Shown piece by piece: positions 39,935 to 47,865 of a stretch of 64,000 nt of DNA. Source of the stretch: Thiocapsa rosea (GTDB taxonomy: Bacteria > Pseudomonadota > Gammaproteobacteria > Chromatiales > Chromatiaceae). The notes below the pieces were generated by a model, which saw only the letters and a list, made by a program, of their open reading frames with translations, searched no databases and was not told the DNA's origin. Position 1 is the stretch's first letter, and every line of letters begins with the position of its first letter. Position numbers and translations under genes: made by a program. The stretch covers positions 1,968,501-2,032,500 of the forward strand of contig NZ_RBXL01000001.1 in NCBI RefSeq assembly GCF_003634315.1. Reading direction: 5' to 3'.

Positions 39935-40005
39935 ATGTACGCACGGGTCGTCCAGGAACCTGGGAGCGCTCAATCGTTCCTTGCCCGAGACGCGGCGCGG
40001 GCACC
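39935..40005 (+). pseudogene. Interrupted intron leader ORF, 5' part
   Basis: From ATG 39935 the frame reads MYARVVQEPGS... for 23 codons plus two bases up to the transposon. If the transposon and one GCACC copy are removed, it joins in phase with the frame at 43527-43767 (RKKPPRPVGVG ... GRWREHRVT, stop), giving about 103 residues that resemble the leader before the reverse transcriptase in intron-encoded proteins (LIVPLSVGN segment). The reverse transcriptase itself is absent. Confidence 0.6.
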
Positions 40006-40223
40006 TGTTGTTTCCCATCCTGATCCGCAAACCACCGGCAGTTTTTGCAGGAAGTATTCCACCGGTGATGTCATTTTCCGGTGAGGCAATGCGGTAGGCG
40101 CGGAGCGCGGATGTCCCGCACGCTTCACCGGCGTGCATCCTCGCGGTCGTCCCGGCACAATCGCCTCACCCTCCTCCACATGAGAAGGCCCGCCACGGGT
40201 GCAACCGTGCGGGCCGATGGCCG

Positions 40224-40844
40224 GTGCAACTACGCTTCGAGTGTCATCTCACCGGCGCGGACTACGTTACGCAACAAGGCTGGTTGAGCGCAACGCTTCC
40301 GTGCTGTCCGCTGCATCCGCATGGCGATTGCGGCTTTGCGCGTCACGGCACCTATGAGCGCGTCTCCCCGCCCGGCACGCGGGTGGCGCGCTGGTACTGT
40401 CCCGAGGGGCATCGCACCTTCAGTCTGCTCCCCGACTGTCTGGCGGCGCGCCTCTCGGGCACCTTGAGCGAGGTCGAGGCGGTGGTGCGTGCGGCCGAGC
40501 AGGCGCCGAGTCTGGAAGCGCTGTGCAAGCACCAACGTCTGGACATCGAACTGCCCGGGGCGTTGCGCTGGGTCCGTCGGCGTGTGCAGGACGTGCACGG
40601 CGCGTTGCATCGTATCAAGGGTGTTCTCGGGGACACGTTCGCGAACGTGGCGCCGACGCTGACGGCGTTCGCCGACCACCTGGAGGTGGAGCCGGTTCTG
40701 GTGGCGTTGCGCGGGATCGCCGCGGCCTGGCTTGACGTGCTGCCCAAGCCGCTCGGATTCGCGCCCCGGCGCCGCCGGGGCCGCAGTGCGCTCCCCCGCC
40801 TCCAACACCGTGCGGGGCCTGACCCGCCGGGCTGCCCGGCGTAG
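40224..40844 (+). CDS. Transposon zinc-ribbon protein (DUF6431-like)
   Basis: A 206-residue protein from GTG 40224. Its N-terminal part has a possible zinc ribbon: Cys27-Cys28, His31/His33, Cys36, then Cys59 and His63 (LPCCPLHPHGDCGFARHG ... WYCPEGHRTFSL). The remainder is helical and basic at the C-terminus (FAPRRRRGRS). Such a protein at the head of DDE/ExeA transposons might recognise ends or targets, or act in regulation; this is inference. The DUF6431 assignment rests on the Cys/His layout and context only. It precedes the transposase by 47 bp. Confidence 0.6.
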   Translation: MQLRFECHLTGADYVTQQGWLSATLPCCPLHPHGDCGFARHGTYERVSPPGTRVARWYCPEGHRTFSLLPDCLAARLSGTLSEVEAVVRAAEQAPSLEALCKHQRLDIELPGALRWVRRRVQDVHGALHRIKGVLGDTFANVAPTLTAFADHLEVEPVLVALRGIAAAWLDVLPKPLGFAPRRRRGRSALPRLQHRAGPDPPGCPA

Positions 40845-40891
40845 GGTCGGCGGCGCAGGCAAACCGCCTGCGTGATCCGGAGCGCCCGTCC

Positions 40892-42250
40892 ATGACCGAT
40901 CCGCAGACCGATCTTCAGCACGACATCGCCCTGTTTCGCTACGGGGTGATTGCCGAACTCGTGCAGTGGCCCAAGGAAGAGAAAGGCCTCTACGAGGCGA
41001 TCCAGACCAAGGCCGAGCGCGACTACGCCATTCCGGGCAGCACCCGCACCCGGGTCGCCGCCGAGACCATCCGCGATTGGCTCAAGGCCTATCGGCGCGG
41101 CGGCTTCGAGGCCCTTCTGCCCAAGCCGCGTGCCGATCGCGGTCAGGTGCGCCGCCTGCCCGCGAACGTGGTCGAGGCGCTGCTCGCCGCCAAGGAGGCC
41201 AACCCGCAGCTGTCGGTGCAGTTGGTGATCCGCGCGGTGCGCCGGCGCCCCGAGGTCCCGCCCGATCTGCCGTTGCCGCCCTCCACCGTGCATCGCCTGC
41301 TCGCCCGTCATGGCCTGATGGACACGGCCAAGACGGCGAGTCAGACGCAGGACCGGCGCCGCTTTGCCTTCGAGCAGGCCGGGGAGCTGTGGATGAGCGA
41401 CGTCATGCACGGTCCGGCCGTGGTGGTCGGGGAGCGGGTCAAACGCAAGACCTACCTGATCGCCTTCATCGACGATGCGACCCGGGTGATTCCCTACGCG
41501 AGTTTCGCCCTCTCGGAGAACACCCGGACCTTTCTGCCGGTGCTCGCGCAGGCGATCCTGCGCCGTGGCTTGCCGCAGAAGCTCTATGTCGACAACGGCG
41601 CCAATTATCGCTCCAAGCAGCTGGCCCTGGTTTGCGCCAAGCTCGGCATCGCGCTGATCCATGCCCGGCCCTATCAACCGCAAGGCAAGGGCAAGATCGA
41701 GCGCTGGTTCAAAACGGTCCGTGCGCAGCTGTTGACCCGGCTGACCGATGCCGATACCGCCAGCCTCGCGGCGCTCAACCGCCGCCTCGCCGGCTGGATC
41801 GAGGGCGAGTATCACCACACCCCGCATCGCGGCCTGGACGGCGCCACGCCGCTCGAGCAGTGGGCGCGCACCGGGGCCGCGGTGCGCTTTCCCGAGCCCG
41901 GCCTGGACCTGGCGGATCTGTTCCTGCACGAGGCGGTGCGCAAGGTGCAGAAGGACCGCACGGTCAGCCTCCACGGGGTGGTCTACGAGGTCGACGCCGC
42001 CTTGGTCGGGGAGAACATCACCCTGCGCTACGATCCGGACGCACCGCCCGAGCGGCCGATTCAGGTCTGCTTCGAGGGCCGCGCGCACGACCCGGCCCGT
42101 CCGGTCCAGACGTATGCGAACTGTTTCGTCAAACGCGATCGTCCCTCGCGCACCTTGGCCGTGGACGGACCGGTCCCCGAGCCCGCACCCTCGGCGCTGC
42201 GCCTGCGCGAACTGCCCGAGGCGGATGCCGACACCCTGGAGGGCCGCTGA
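40892..42250 (+). CDS. DDE transposase with Mu-type C-terminal domain
   Basis: A 452-residue protein from ATG 40892 with GGAG upstream. The N-terminal half holds helix-turn-helix segments (AAETIRDWLKAYRRGGFEALLPK; LPPSTVHRLLARHGL). The retroviral-integrase-like catalytic core has Asp170 (LWMSDVMHGP), Asp234 (LYVDNGANY) and Glu270 (GKGKIERWFK). The C-terminal part (about 340-400, KVQKDRTVSLHGVVYEVDAAL) is the Mu-type beta-barrel domain. It should cut and join the element's ends. Its stop overlaps the start of the ATPase by one base (TGATG), and the ATPase is the likely activator, as TnsC/MuB are for TnsB/MuA. Confidence 0.9.
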   Translation: MTDPQTDLQHDIALFRYGVIAELVQWPKEEKGLYEAIQTKAERDYAIPGSTRTRVAAETIRDWLKAYRRGGFEALLPKPRADRGQVRRLPANVVEALLAAKEANPQLSVQLVIRAVRRRPEVPPDLPLPPSTVHRLLARHGLMDTAKTASQTQDRRRFAFEQAGELWMSDVMHGPAVVVGERVKRKTYLIAFIDDATRVIPYASFALSENTRTFLPVLAQAILRRGLPQKLYVDNGANYRSKQLALVCAKLGIALIHARPYQPQGKGKIERWFKTVRAQLLTRLTDADTASLAALNRRLAGWIEGEYHHTPHRGLDGATPLEQWARTGAAVRFPEPGLDLADLFLHEAVRKVQKDRTVSLHGVVYEVDAALVGENITLRYDPDAPPERPIQVCFEGRAHDPARPVQTYANCFVKRDRPSRTLAVDGPVPEPAPSALRLRELPEADADTLEGR

Positions 42251-43050
42251 TGTACCGCAAACACTTCGCCCTCACGGCCTTTCCCTTCGATCTGACCCCG
42301 CCGCCGGATGCGCTGTTCGCCGCCGCCAGCCTCACCGAGGCCGCCGCACGTCTGAAGCATCTGCTGGAGCTGCGTGCCATCGGCCTGATCACCGGCGAGG
42401 CCGGCTCGGGCAAGACCACGGTCTGCCGCAAGGTCGCCGCCGATCTGCATCCGGGACTCTATCGGGTGTTCTACATTCCGCTGTCCACCGGCAACGTGAT
42501 GGACATGTACAAGACCATCGGCTGGGAGCTCGGCCTGCCGGTGGAGCGCAACCGCGCGGCGGCCTTCCGCACCATCCGCACCGAGATCACCCGCTTGAGT
42601 CTGGAGGCCAAGCAACGCCCCGTCCTGATCATCGACGAGGCCCATCATCTGCGCAACGAGGTGCTCGAGGATCTGCGTCTGCTCACCAACTATCAGATGG
42701 ATTCGGAGAATCGCCTGTGTCTGCTGTTGGTGGGACTCACGGAGCTGCGCCGGCGCTTGAGCATGGCGGTGCACGAGTCGCTCGCCCAGCGCATCGTGGT
42801 ACGCCATCACGTGACCGGGCTGACCCGCGAGGAGCTGCCCGACTACCTCGTCCACCGTCTGCGCCTGGCCGGCTGCGAGCTGCCGCTGTTCGAACCACCC
42901 GCCGTGGAGGCGCTGTTCCAGGCCACCCGCGGCATGCCCCGCAAGGTCAATCGTCTGGCCCACTACGCGCTCACCGGTGCGGCCCTGGAACAGGCCCGCC
43001 AGGTCACCGCCGAGCACGTGCAGACTGCCCGCGAGGAGGTCGCCCCATGA
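42250..43050 (+). CDS. ExeA/TniB-like AAA ATPase of the transposon
   Basis: A 266-residue AAA ATPase. It begins MYRKHFALTAFPFDLTPPPD, the usual opening of ExeA-type ATPases. Walker A is GEAGSGKTT (49-57) and Walker B is PVLIIDEAHHL with Asp129-Glu130; sensor and arginine-finger regions follow (LCLLLVGLTELRR; RGMPRKVNRLAHYAL). In DDE transposons such proteins choose targets and activate the transposase. It overlaps both neighbours by one to four bases, so the genes form a coupled unit. It is unlikely to be a secretion ATPase here because of the transposase context. Confidence 0.88.
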   Translation: MYRKHFALTAFPFDLTPPPDALFAAASLTEAAARLKHLLELRAIGLITGEAGSGKTTVCRKVAADLHPGLYRVFYIPLSTGNVMDMYKTIGWELGLPVERNRAAAFRTIRTEITRLSLEAKQRPVLIIDEAHHLRNEVLEDLRLLTNYQMDSENRLCLLLVGLTELRRRLSMAVHESLAQRIVVRHHVTGLTREELPDYLVHRLRLAGCELPLFEPPAVEALFQATRGMPRKVNRLAHYALTGAALEQARQVTAEHVQTAREEVAP

Positions 43051-43286
43051 GCCGGCTCCCCGAACCCTTCACCATCCTCCTGCCCGAGGACTGGACGCCC
43101 GAGCAGGCTTGGGCCGTCCAGGATTGCTTGGATGAACTGCTCGTGCAGATCCAGGCGCGCTACGGAGCGGCCGTGCAGCAGTGGCTCTACGGCGAGGACA
43201 CCGATCCGGATCCGGACCCGCCGCCCGACGCCGTCACCCAACTGGACCTCTTCGAGAACGACTTCGACGATCCGCTGCCCTTCTGA
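43047..43286 (+). CDS. Small acidic transposon protein
   Basis: A 79-residue protein whose ATG at 43047 overlaps the ATPase stop by four bases. The N-terminal 50 residues are probably helical (PEDWTPEQAWAVQDCLDELLVQIQ); the C-terminal 28 are highly acidic (EDTDPDPDPPPD) and end LFENDFDDPLPF. No family was recognised. Position and coupling mark it as part of the element, perhaps a regulator or a bridge between ATPase and transposase, but this is conjecture. Confidence 0.75.
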   Translation: MSRLPEPFTILLPEDWTPEQAWAVQDCLDELLVQIQARYGAAVQQWLYGEDTDPDPDPPPDAVTQLDLFENDFDDPLPF

Positions 43287-43526
43287 GCGACCCTTGCCCG
43301 GCGGGTCGCCACCCGCCGGGCACCCTCCCTACAGGCGCCCGACCCGGGCGCGTCGAACACCGCCGCGACGCACTCCACACACCGCCTTCGCGCTCCTCGG
43401 GCTCCTCGCACTCCTCCACCTGCCGACACTGCGCCACCGGGGTGATCAGTGCGGGAAAACCGCGAGCATTCCGCGCGAAACAATTCGGGAATCGGCCGGT
43501 GAAATAAAGCGAGCGACAACAGCACC

Positions 43527-43767
43527 GCGTAAGAAGCCGCCCCGGCCTGTCGGCGTTGGTCCGGCCGACGGGAGCGAACAGGACCGACGGCAAGGTAGCG
43601 CCAAACGAAGGCAACGAAGTGCGGCGCGATGGCGACTGAGCAGTCAGAGTCGGCTGATAGTACCGTTGAGCGTGGGGAACGCACCCGAGCGGACCCATGG
43701 GAGGGAAGCGGCCGATCGGTTGAGACACCTTCTGAAGGGACGATGGCGTGAACATCGAGTCACCTGA
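43527..43767 (+). pseudogene. Interrupted intron leader ORF, 3' part
   Basis: This frame continues the leader at 39935-40005 when the transposon is removed. It encodes RKKPPRPVGVGPADG ... SRLIVPLSVGNAPER ... KGRWREHRVT and then stops. The LIVPLSVGN and RWREH segments resemble the region just before the reverse transcriptase in intron-encoded proteins. Only 90 bp separate the stop from domain V, so the reverse transcriptase and maturase domains were deleted. Confidence 0.6.
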
Positions 43768-43857
43768 CCATCTGAACAGAACGACAGGAGATCGCGACAT
43801 GGGCTGAATGGTCCAACGGGTGTGCGACAGTTGTCGTGCAGCGAGCGCTCAATCGAG

Positions 43858-43891
43858 GAGCCGGATGCGGTAGTCCCGCACGTCCGGATCT
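43858..43891 (+). ncRNA. Group II intron domain V
   Basis: A 34-nt hairpin, GAGCCGGATGCGG, loop TAGT, CCCGCACG and TCCGGATCT, with the catalytic AGC at 43859-43861 and the two-base bulge region near 43881-43882. Size and sequence match domain V, the most conserved part of group II introns. Confidence 0.88.
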
Positions 43892-43936
43892 GTGGGAGCC
43901 GCGGGTGGGAAACCACCCGCGGCCACCCGGTTCCAT
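43892..43936 (+). ncRNA. Group II intron domain VI and 3' end (approximate)
   Basis: GTGGG, a bulged A at 43897 as branch-point candidate, then the stem GCCGCGGGTGG / CCACCCGCGGC closed by GAAA. The intron probably ends a few bases after CACCC (about 43930-43936). The exact 3' splice site cannot be fixed by eye. Confidence 0.7.
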
Positions 43937-43962
43937 CGTGGCACAGAGCGCCAGGGGCATGC

Positions 43963-44002
43963 GTGACACCGCAGAGCGGGTGTCACGAGCGAGTGGTTTT
44001 TT
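43963..44002 (+). terminator. Hairpin just downstream of the intron
   Basis: GTGACACC (43963-43970) pairs with GGTGTCAC (43979-43986); a run of six T lies ten bases further on. It could be a terminator, but the gap before the T run makes it weak. Confidence 0.4.
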
Positions 44003-44060
44003 GGGTGGCCGGCCTAACGAGCGAGGCCGATCGTTATCCCGGCCGGCAGTGTGCGAGCTA

Positions 44061-44117
44061 TGCGTAGTCAGGCCTTCCAGCTCGGGTTCTGTCAGGCCAG
44101 GATGGCCTGACTACGCA
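44061..44117. repeat. TGCGTAGTCAGGCC perfect inverted repeat
   Basis: TGCGTAGTCAGGCC (44061-44074) and its exact complement GGCCTGACTACGCA (44104-44117). It is related to the copy at 24329-24385. It occupies the gap between the intron and the second subtilase gene. Confidence 0.7.
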
Positions 44118-44244
44118 GGCAGCCGACCATGTGGTCGGAGTTATCAACAAGGCCCGTCGGATTATGGCACCTATTGTTCAACTTGTCTTTGCGGACTCAT
44201 AGGTCTAGATTCCGATGAGCCGCCGAACGACGGAGTGAGCAGCG

Positions 44245-47200
44245 ATGGAAACGAGTGCACTGAAGATGGTTTTGAGAGTCGCGTCCAATGAACGGAGAGC
44301 CTGTTCATGTCGTTTGCCTCCAGGCGCATGGATGTTCATTCTGGCATTCGCCCTTTGCATGCTGTCCAAGGCCATATCTGCCGCGATCGACATCCACCCG
44401 TCGGGCGGTGCGGCAGGCCCGCCGGCCTTTGCCGAAGACCGCGTTCTGGTCAAATTCAAGCCCGGACTCAGCGCGGCTCAGGTTACGGATGCGCTTGCCC
44501 GAGCCCATAAGATCCCGGCCGTCCTTACGCGCAAGGCCCGTTTCTTCGACACGACGGTGGTCGGCGTGAGCGCGGCAAAGACGGATATCCCAATCATCGT
44601 AAAGGCCATCGCGGCCTGGCCAGAGGTTGAGTACGCCGAGCCCGACTACGTGGTGCATGCCGCCGTGCTGCCGAACGACACCATGTTCAGCAGCCTTTGG
44701 GGGCTTCGGAATACAGGTCAGACGGGCGGCACCCCGGGTGCGGATATCAACGCCACCGAGGCGTGGGATACCTTCACCGGCGATGCGACCGTAGTCGTTG
44801 GCGTGATCGACACGGGGATCGACTACAACCACCCGGACCTGGCCGCGAACATGTGGGTTAACCCGGGCGAGATCCCCGGCAACGGCATCGATGACGACGG
44901 CAACGGCTATATCGACGACATCCATGGGATCAACGCCATCACCGGGTCTGGCAATCCGATGGATGACCAGAGCCACGGCACGCACTGTGCCGGCACCATT
45001 GGCGCGGTGGGCAACAACAGCCGGGGTGTTGTCGGCGTCGCCTGGAACGTGAAGTTGATGGCACTGAAGTTCTTGGACGCCGGCGGGTACGGTTACACCT
45101 CTGACGCCGTCGAGGCGCTGGAATACGCCACGCGGATGAAGACGGACTACAACGTCAACATCAAGATCACCAGCAACAGTTGGGGCGGCGGCGGCTACAG
45201 TCAGAGCCTGGCGGACGCGATCACCGCCTCCGACGCAGCCGGTATACTCTTTGTTGCGGCTGCCGGGAACAGCTCTGTCGACACCGACACCTACCCCCAT
45301 TACCCATCGTCGTTTCAGATTCCCAACGTTATCAGCGTCGCGAGCTCGGACCATATGGACGCCCTATCCTGGTTCTCGAACTACGGCGCGACTTCGGTGC
45401 ACCTGGCCGCGCCGGGGAGTGACATCTACAGTACCGTTCCCGGCAACAGCTATGCGAGCTACAGCGGAACTTCGATGGCCACGCCGCATGTGGCCGGTGC
45501 CGCTGCGCTGCTCTGGGGTTACGAGCCCGGTTTCTCCCTGGCCGACGTCAAGTCGACACTGCTCAACACCGTCGACACGGGTGCAGCCTTCATCGGCCGA
45601 ACCGTGACCGGTGGGCGTCTCAATCTTAAGAGCGCTCTGAACTGTGACCCCGGCACGCCGATGGTTAAGCCTTCACTGACGGATGGCTTCACTTCGTATC
45701 AGGGCCAGGAGAAGATGCTTAGCGTTGCCTTCAGTGCATGCACGCCGCTCACCGGCGCCCAAGCCACTGCGGCCTTCAGCAACGGTGACGCTGGCCTGAC
45801 GCTGCTGGATGACGGCCTTGCCCCGGACCTACGGGCCAATGATGGCATTTACACGACCATTTGGACCCCTCAGGCGGCCGGGTTCGTCGATGTCTCCTTT
45901 ACTCTTATCGAGGCGGGAACGCCCTATGTGGAGGTGGTCTCGGGAGAGATTATTGAGGCAATGACCTACTTCATCGACGATGAAGCCGTCTTCGACTGGC
46001 AGGACATCAGCACCACCGGCACGGAGTTGAGTCTCACGGACGACAGCGTCGCCGGCCCTATCACCTTTGATTTCAATTATTACGGCCTCGACTACACTGG
46101 CCTATATGTCAGCTCGAACGGCGTCCTCTACTTCGGCACGCCCTCCGCTAACTTCATCAATCAGACCATCCCCGGCGACAACGACGGCGCCAATACCTTC
46201 ATCGCCCCCTTATGGGATGATTTGTACCCATCTCCGGGGGGTGTCTATTACCAGGTGTTCGGCACCAACCCCAATCGCCAATTGGTGGTCCAGTGGCACA
46301 ACATCACCCTTTATGGTGGATCAATCACGGGTTCCTTCCAGGTCATCCTTGACGAGTCCGACGGCTCGATTCTCTTCCAGTACCTGGACACCGATTTTGC
46401 CGACACGAGCCGGAATCACGGCGCCGATGCCACCATTGGTCTTCAGAGAGCGGCCGACTATGGCCAGCTCTTCTCTTACGATCAAGCCTCTCTGACCAAT
46501 CCCCAGTCCATCCTCTGGCGGCTGGGGGGGAACCGGCACCGGATCACCACGAGCGTCAGCCCCGCGGGTGCCGGCACCGTGACCTGCACGCCGAACCCGG
46601 TCAACGACGGCAGTGACAGCACCTGCACAGCGACTGCCAGTACAGGACATACCTTTTCAAGGTGGGCCGGTGATTGCAGCGGCACCCAGCCCAGTTGTAG
46701 GCTGCAATCGATGACCTCGAGGAAGAGTGTGACGGCCAACTTTACGTCCAACATCGATTATGTGGGGCTCTACGCCCCCGGAAGCGGCCGTTTCTATCTG
46801 CGCAATGCCCACAGGGGAGGTCCGGCGAACGTCACCTTCGGTTTCGGCCCCGCCGGTCGCGGTTGGCTGCCGCTCACCGGAGACTGGAATGGCGACGGGC
46901 AAACGACGATTGGGTTCTACAACCCGTTGACCGGGATCTTCTACCTCCGTAATGCCCACGGCGGAGGTCCGGCCGATGTGACATTCGCCTTCGGCTCAGC
47001 CGGTCGCGGTTGGCAGGCATTGACCGGGGACTGGGACGGCGACGGGCGGACCACGGTCGGGCTGTACAACCCGTCGACCGGCACCTTCTACCTCCGCAAC
47101 GCAAACACTGCAGGCCCGGCGAACGTCACCTTCCGTTTCGGTCCCGCCGGTCGTCGTTGGCTGCCGCTGACCGGGGATTGGGACGCCGACGGTCGGACGA

Positions 47201-47484
47201 CGGTCGGGCTCTATAACCCGCTGACCGGGACCTTCTACCTTCGCAACGCCCACGCCGGGGGTGCGGCCGATGTGACATTTGCATTCGGCCCCGCCGGTCG
47301 CGGTTGGCTGCCGCTCACCGGTGACTGGAACGGTAACGGGCGGACGACGACAGGGCTTTACAACCCGTGGAGCAGCACCTTCTACCTCCGCAACGCCCAC
47401 CGCGGAGGTTCAGCCGACGTCACATTCGCCTTCGGTCCAACAGGCAGAGGCTGGACGCCGTTGACCGGCGATTGGGTGCGGTGA
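44245..47484 (+). CDS. Secreted subtilisin-like protease with PPC-like and five-repeat modules
   Basis: A 1079-residue protein from ATG 44245 (GGAG upstream). The export segment is internal (about 29-47, WMFILAFALCMLSKAISAA). A fervidolysin-type propeptide (about 64-138, VLVKFKPGLSAAQV) precedes the S8 domain with Asp189 (VIDTGIDYNHPDL), His244 (SHGTHCAG), and Ser410 (SGTSMATPHVAG); it contains a Ca-site-like DDDGNGYIDD insert. A beta-rich middle part (about 470-760) includes a nidogen-like segment (LYVSSNGVLYFGTPS; FIAPLWDDLYPSPGG). One InlB-type repeat (about 765-835) is followed by five repeats ending TPLTGDWVR. It is not closely related to the other subtilase outside the repeat module. 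Confidence 0.92.
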   Translation: METSALKMVLRVASNERRACSCRLPPGAWMFILAFALCMLSKAISAAIDIHPSGGAAGPPAFAEDRVLVKFKPGLSAAQVTDALARAHKIPAVLTRKARFFDTTVVGVSAAKTDIPIIVKAIAAWPEVEYAEPDYVVHAAVLPNDTMFSSLWGLRNTGQTGGTPGADINATEAWDTFTGDATVVVGVIDTGIDYNHPDLAANMWVNPGEIPGNGIDDDGNGYIDDIHGINAITGSGNPMDDQSHGTHCAGTIGAVGNNSRGVVGVAWNVKLMALKFLDAGGYGYTSDAVEALEYATRMKTDYNVNIKITSNSWGGGGYSQSLADAITASDAAGILFVAAAGNSSVDTDTYPHYPSSFQIPNVISVASSDHMDALSWFSNYGATSVHLAAPGSDIYSTVPGNSYASYSGTSMATPHVAGAAALLWGYEPGFSLADVKSTLLNTVDTGAAFIGRTVTGGRLNLKSALNCDPGTPMVKPSLTDGFTSYQGQEKMLSVAFSACTPLTGAQATAAFSNGDAGLTLLDDGLAPDLRANDGIYTTIWTPQAAGFVDVSFTLIEAGTPYVEVVSGEIIEAMTYFIDDEAVFDWQDISTTGTELSLTDDSVAGPITFDFNYYGLDYTGLYVSSNGVLYFGTPSANFINQTIPGDNDGANTFIAPLWDDLYPSPGGVYYQVFGTNPNRQLVVQWHNITLYGGSITGSFQVILDESDGSILFQYLDTDFADTSRNHGADATIGLQRAADYGQLFSYDQASLTNPQSILWRLGGNRHRITTSVSPAGAGTVTCTPNPVNDGSDSTCTATASTGHTFSRWAGDCSGTQPSCRLQSMTSRKSVTANFTSNIDYVGLYAPGSGRFYLRNAHRGGPANVTFGFGPAGRGWLPLTGDWNGDGQTTIGFYNPLTGIFYLRNAHGGGPADVTFAFGSAGRGWQALTGDWDGDGRTTVGLYNPSTGTFYLRNANTAGPANVTFRFGPAGRRWLPLTGDWDADGRTTVGLYNPLTGTFYLRNAHAGGAADVTFAFGPAGRGWLPLTGDWNGNGRTTTGLYNPWSSTFYLRNAHRGGSADVTFAFGPTGRGWTPLTGDWVR

Positions 47485-47558
47485 CGGCGCAATGCCTGAC
47501 GTGAGGGAGAGGTGAATCCCTGACAGAGCGCGCCGTGGGCATCCGACAGGAGGCCATT

Positions 47559-47606
47559 TCCCGGCGTTGCGGGGTGTGCGTCTCCCGGCGTTGCGGGGTG
47601 TGCGTC
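47559..47606. repeat. 24-bp tandem duplication
   Basis: Two exact adjacent copies of a 24-bp unit beginning TCCCGGCGTTGCGGGG (47559-47582 and 47583-47606). A single related copy follows the hydrolase fusion gene near 39013, where the 3' flanks of the two genes are also similar. Confidence 0.75.
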
Positions 47607-47637
47607 CGTTTCATGTTTGATGGGACGGGATTCATCC

Positions 47638-47792
47638 ATGACGCATTGGACCTACGCCGCGCTCGCCGACGAGGCGAGCGCGCGAGGCGTCGTCGCGGAG
47701 ATCTCCGCCTACTCGATCGGTTGCTTCCTTCGCGAGGTTGATCTGAAGCGGCATTGCACCTGCGGCTGGATCAAGAGCCCGCTCGATGATCT
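47638..47792 (+). pseudogene. IS630-family transposase fragment (helix-turn-helix part)
   Basis: The frame reads MTHWTYAALADEASARGVV ... ISAYSIGCFLREVDLK ... CGWIKSPLDD, which corresponds to the linker and second helix-turn-helix region of IS630-type transposases (THWT..aLA..a..rg.v..iS..tV.r.L...dLkPHr..yWL). The DDE domain is absent and the fragment joins the remains of a family-A repeat. It is a decayed insertion sequence. Confidence 0.6.
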
Positions 47793-47844
47793 TCAGGGGT
47801 CGGCCCCGGCAGACTTGACGACCTTTGGAGCCGGCGCGGTTTAA
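47793..47844. repeat. Truncated family-A repeat (right part)
   Basis: GGGGTCGGCCCCGGCAGAC and GGAGCCGGCGCGGTTTAAG align with the right half of the family-A copy at 2057-2143. The left half is missing and replaced by the IS630-type fragment. A family-B copy follows after 21 bp. Confidence 0.65.
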
Positions 47845-47865
47845 GATATTAAAAAATATATCGTT

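Larger units (their letters stand above)
40006..43521 (+). mobile_element. Four-gene DDE transposon with ExeA-like ATPase
   Basis: The element is delimited by TGTTGT at 40006-40011 and ACAACA at 43516-43521, with a 5-bp direct duplication GCACC immediately outside (40001-40005 and 43522-43526). TG/CA ends and a 5-bp duplication are typical of Mu/Tn7-like DDE transposition. Inside are, all on the plus strand, a zinc-ribbon protein, a DDE transposase, an AAA ATPase and a small acidic protein, closely spaced or overlapping. It is inserted into the group II intron, and its removal restores a reading frame. Confidence 0.85.

Noticed and set aside
40352-42088. Minus-strand 578-codon frame opposite the transposase
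   Set aside because: The opposite strand carries an intact DDE triad and coupled downstream genes.
42250-43050. ExeA homologue as evidence of a type II secretion operon
   Set aside because: It overlaps a DDE transposase gene and lies inside a precisely bounded transposon, so a transposition role is far more likely.
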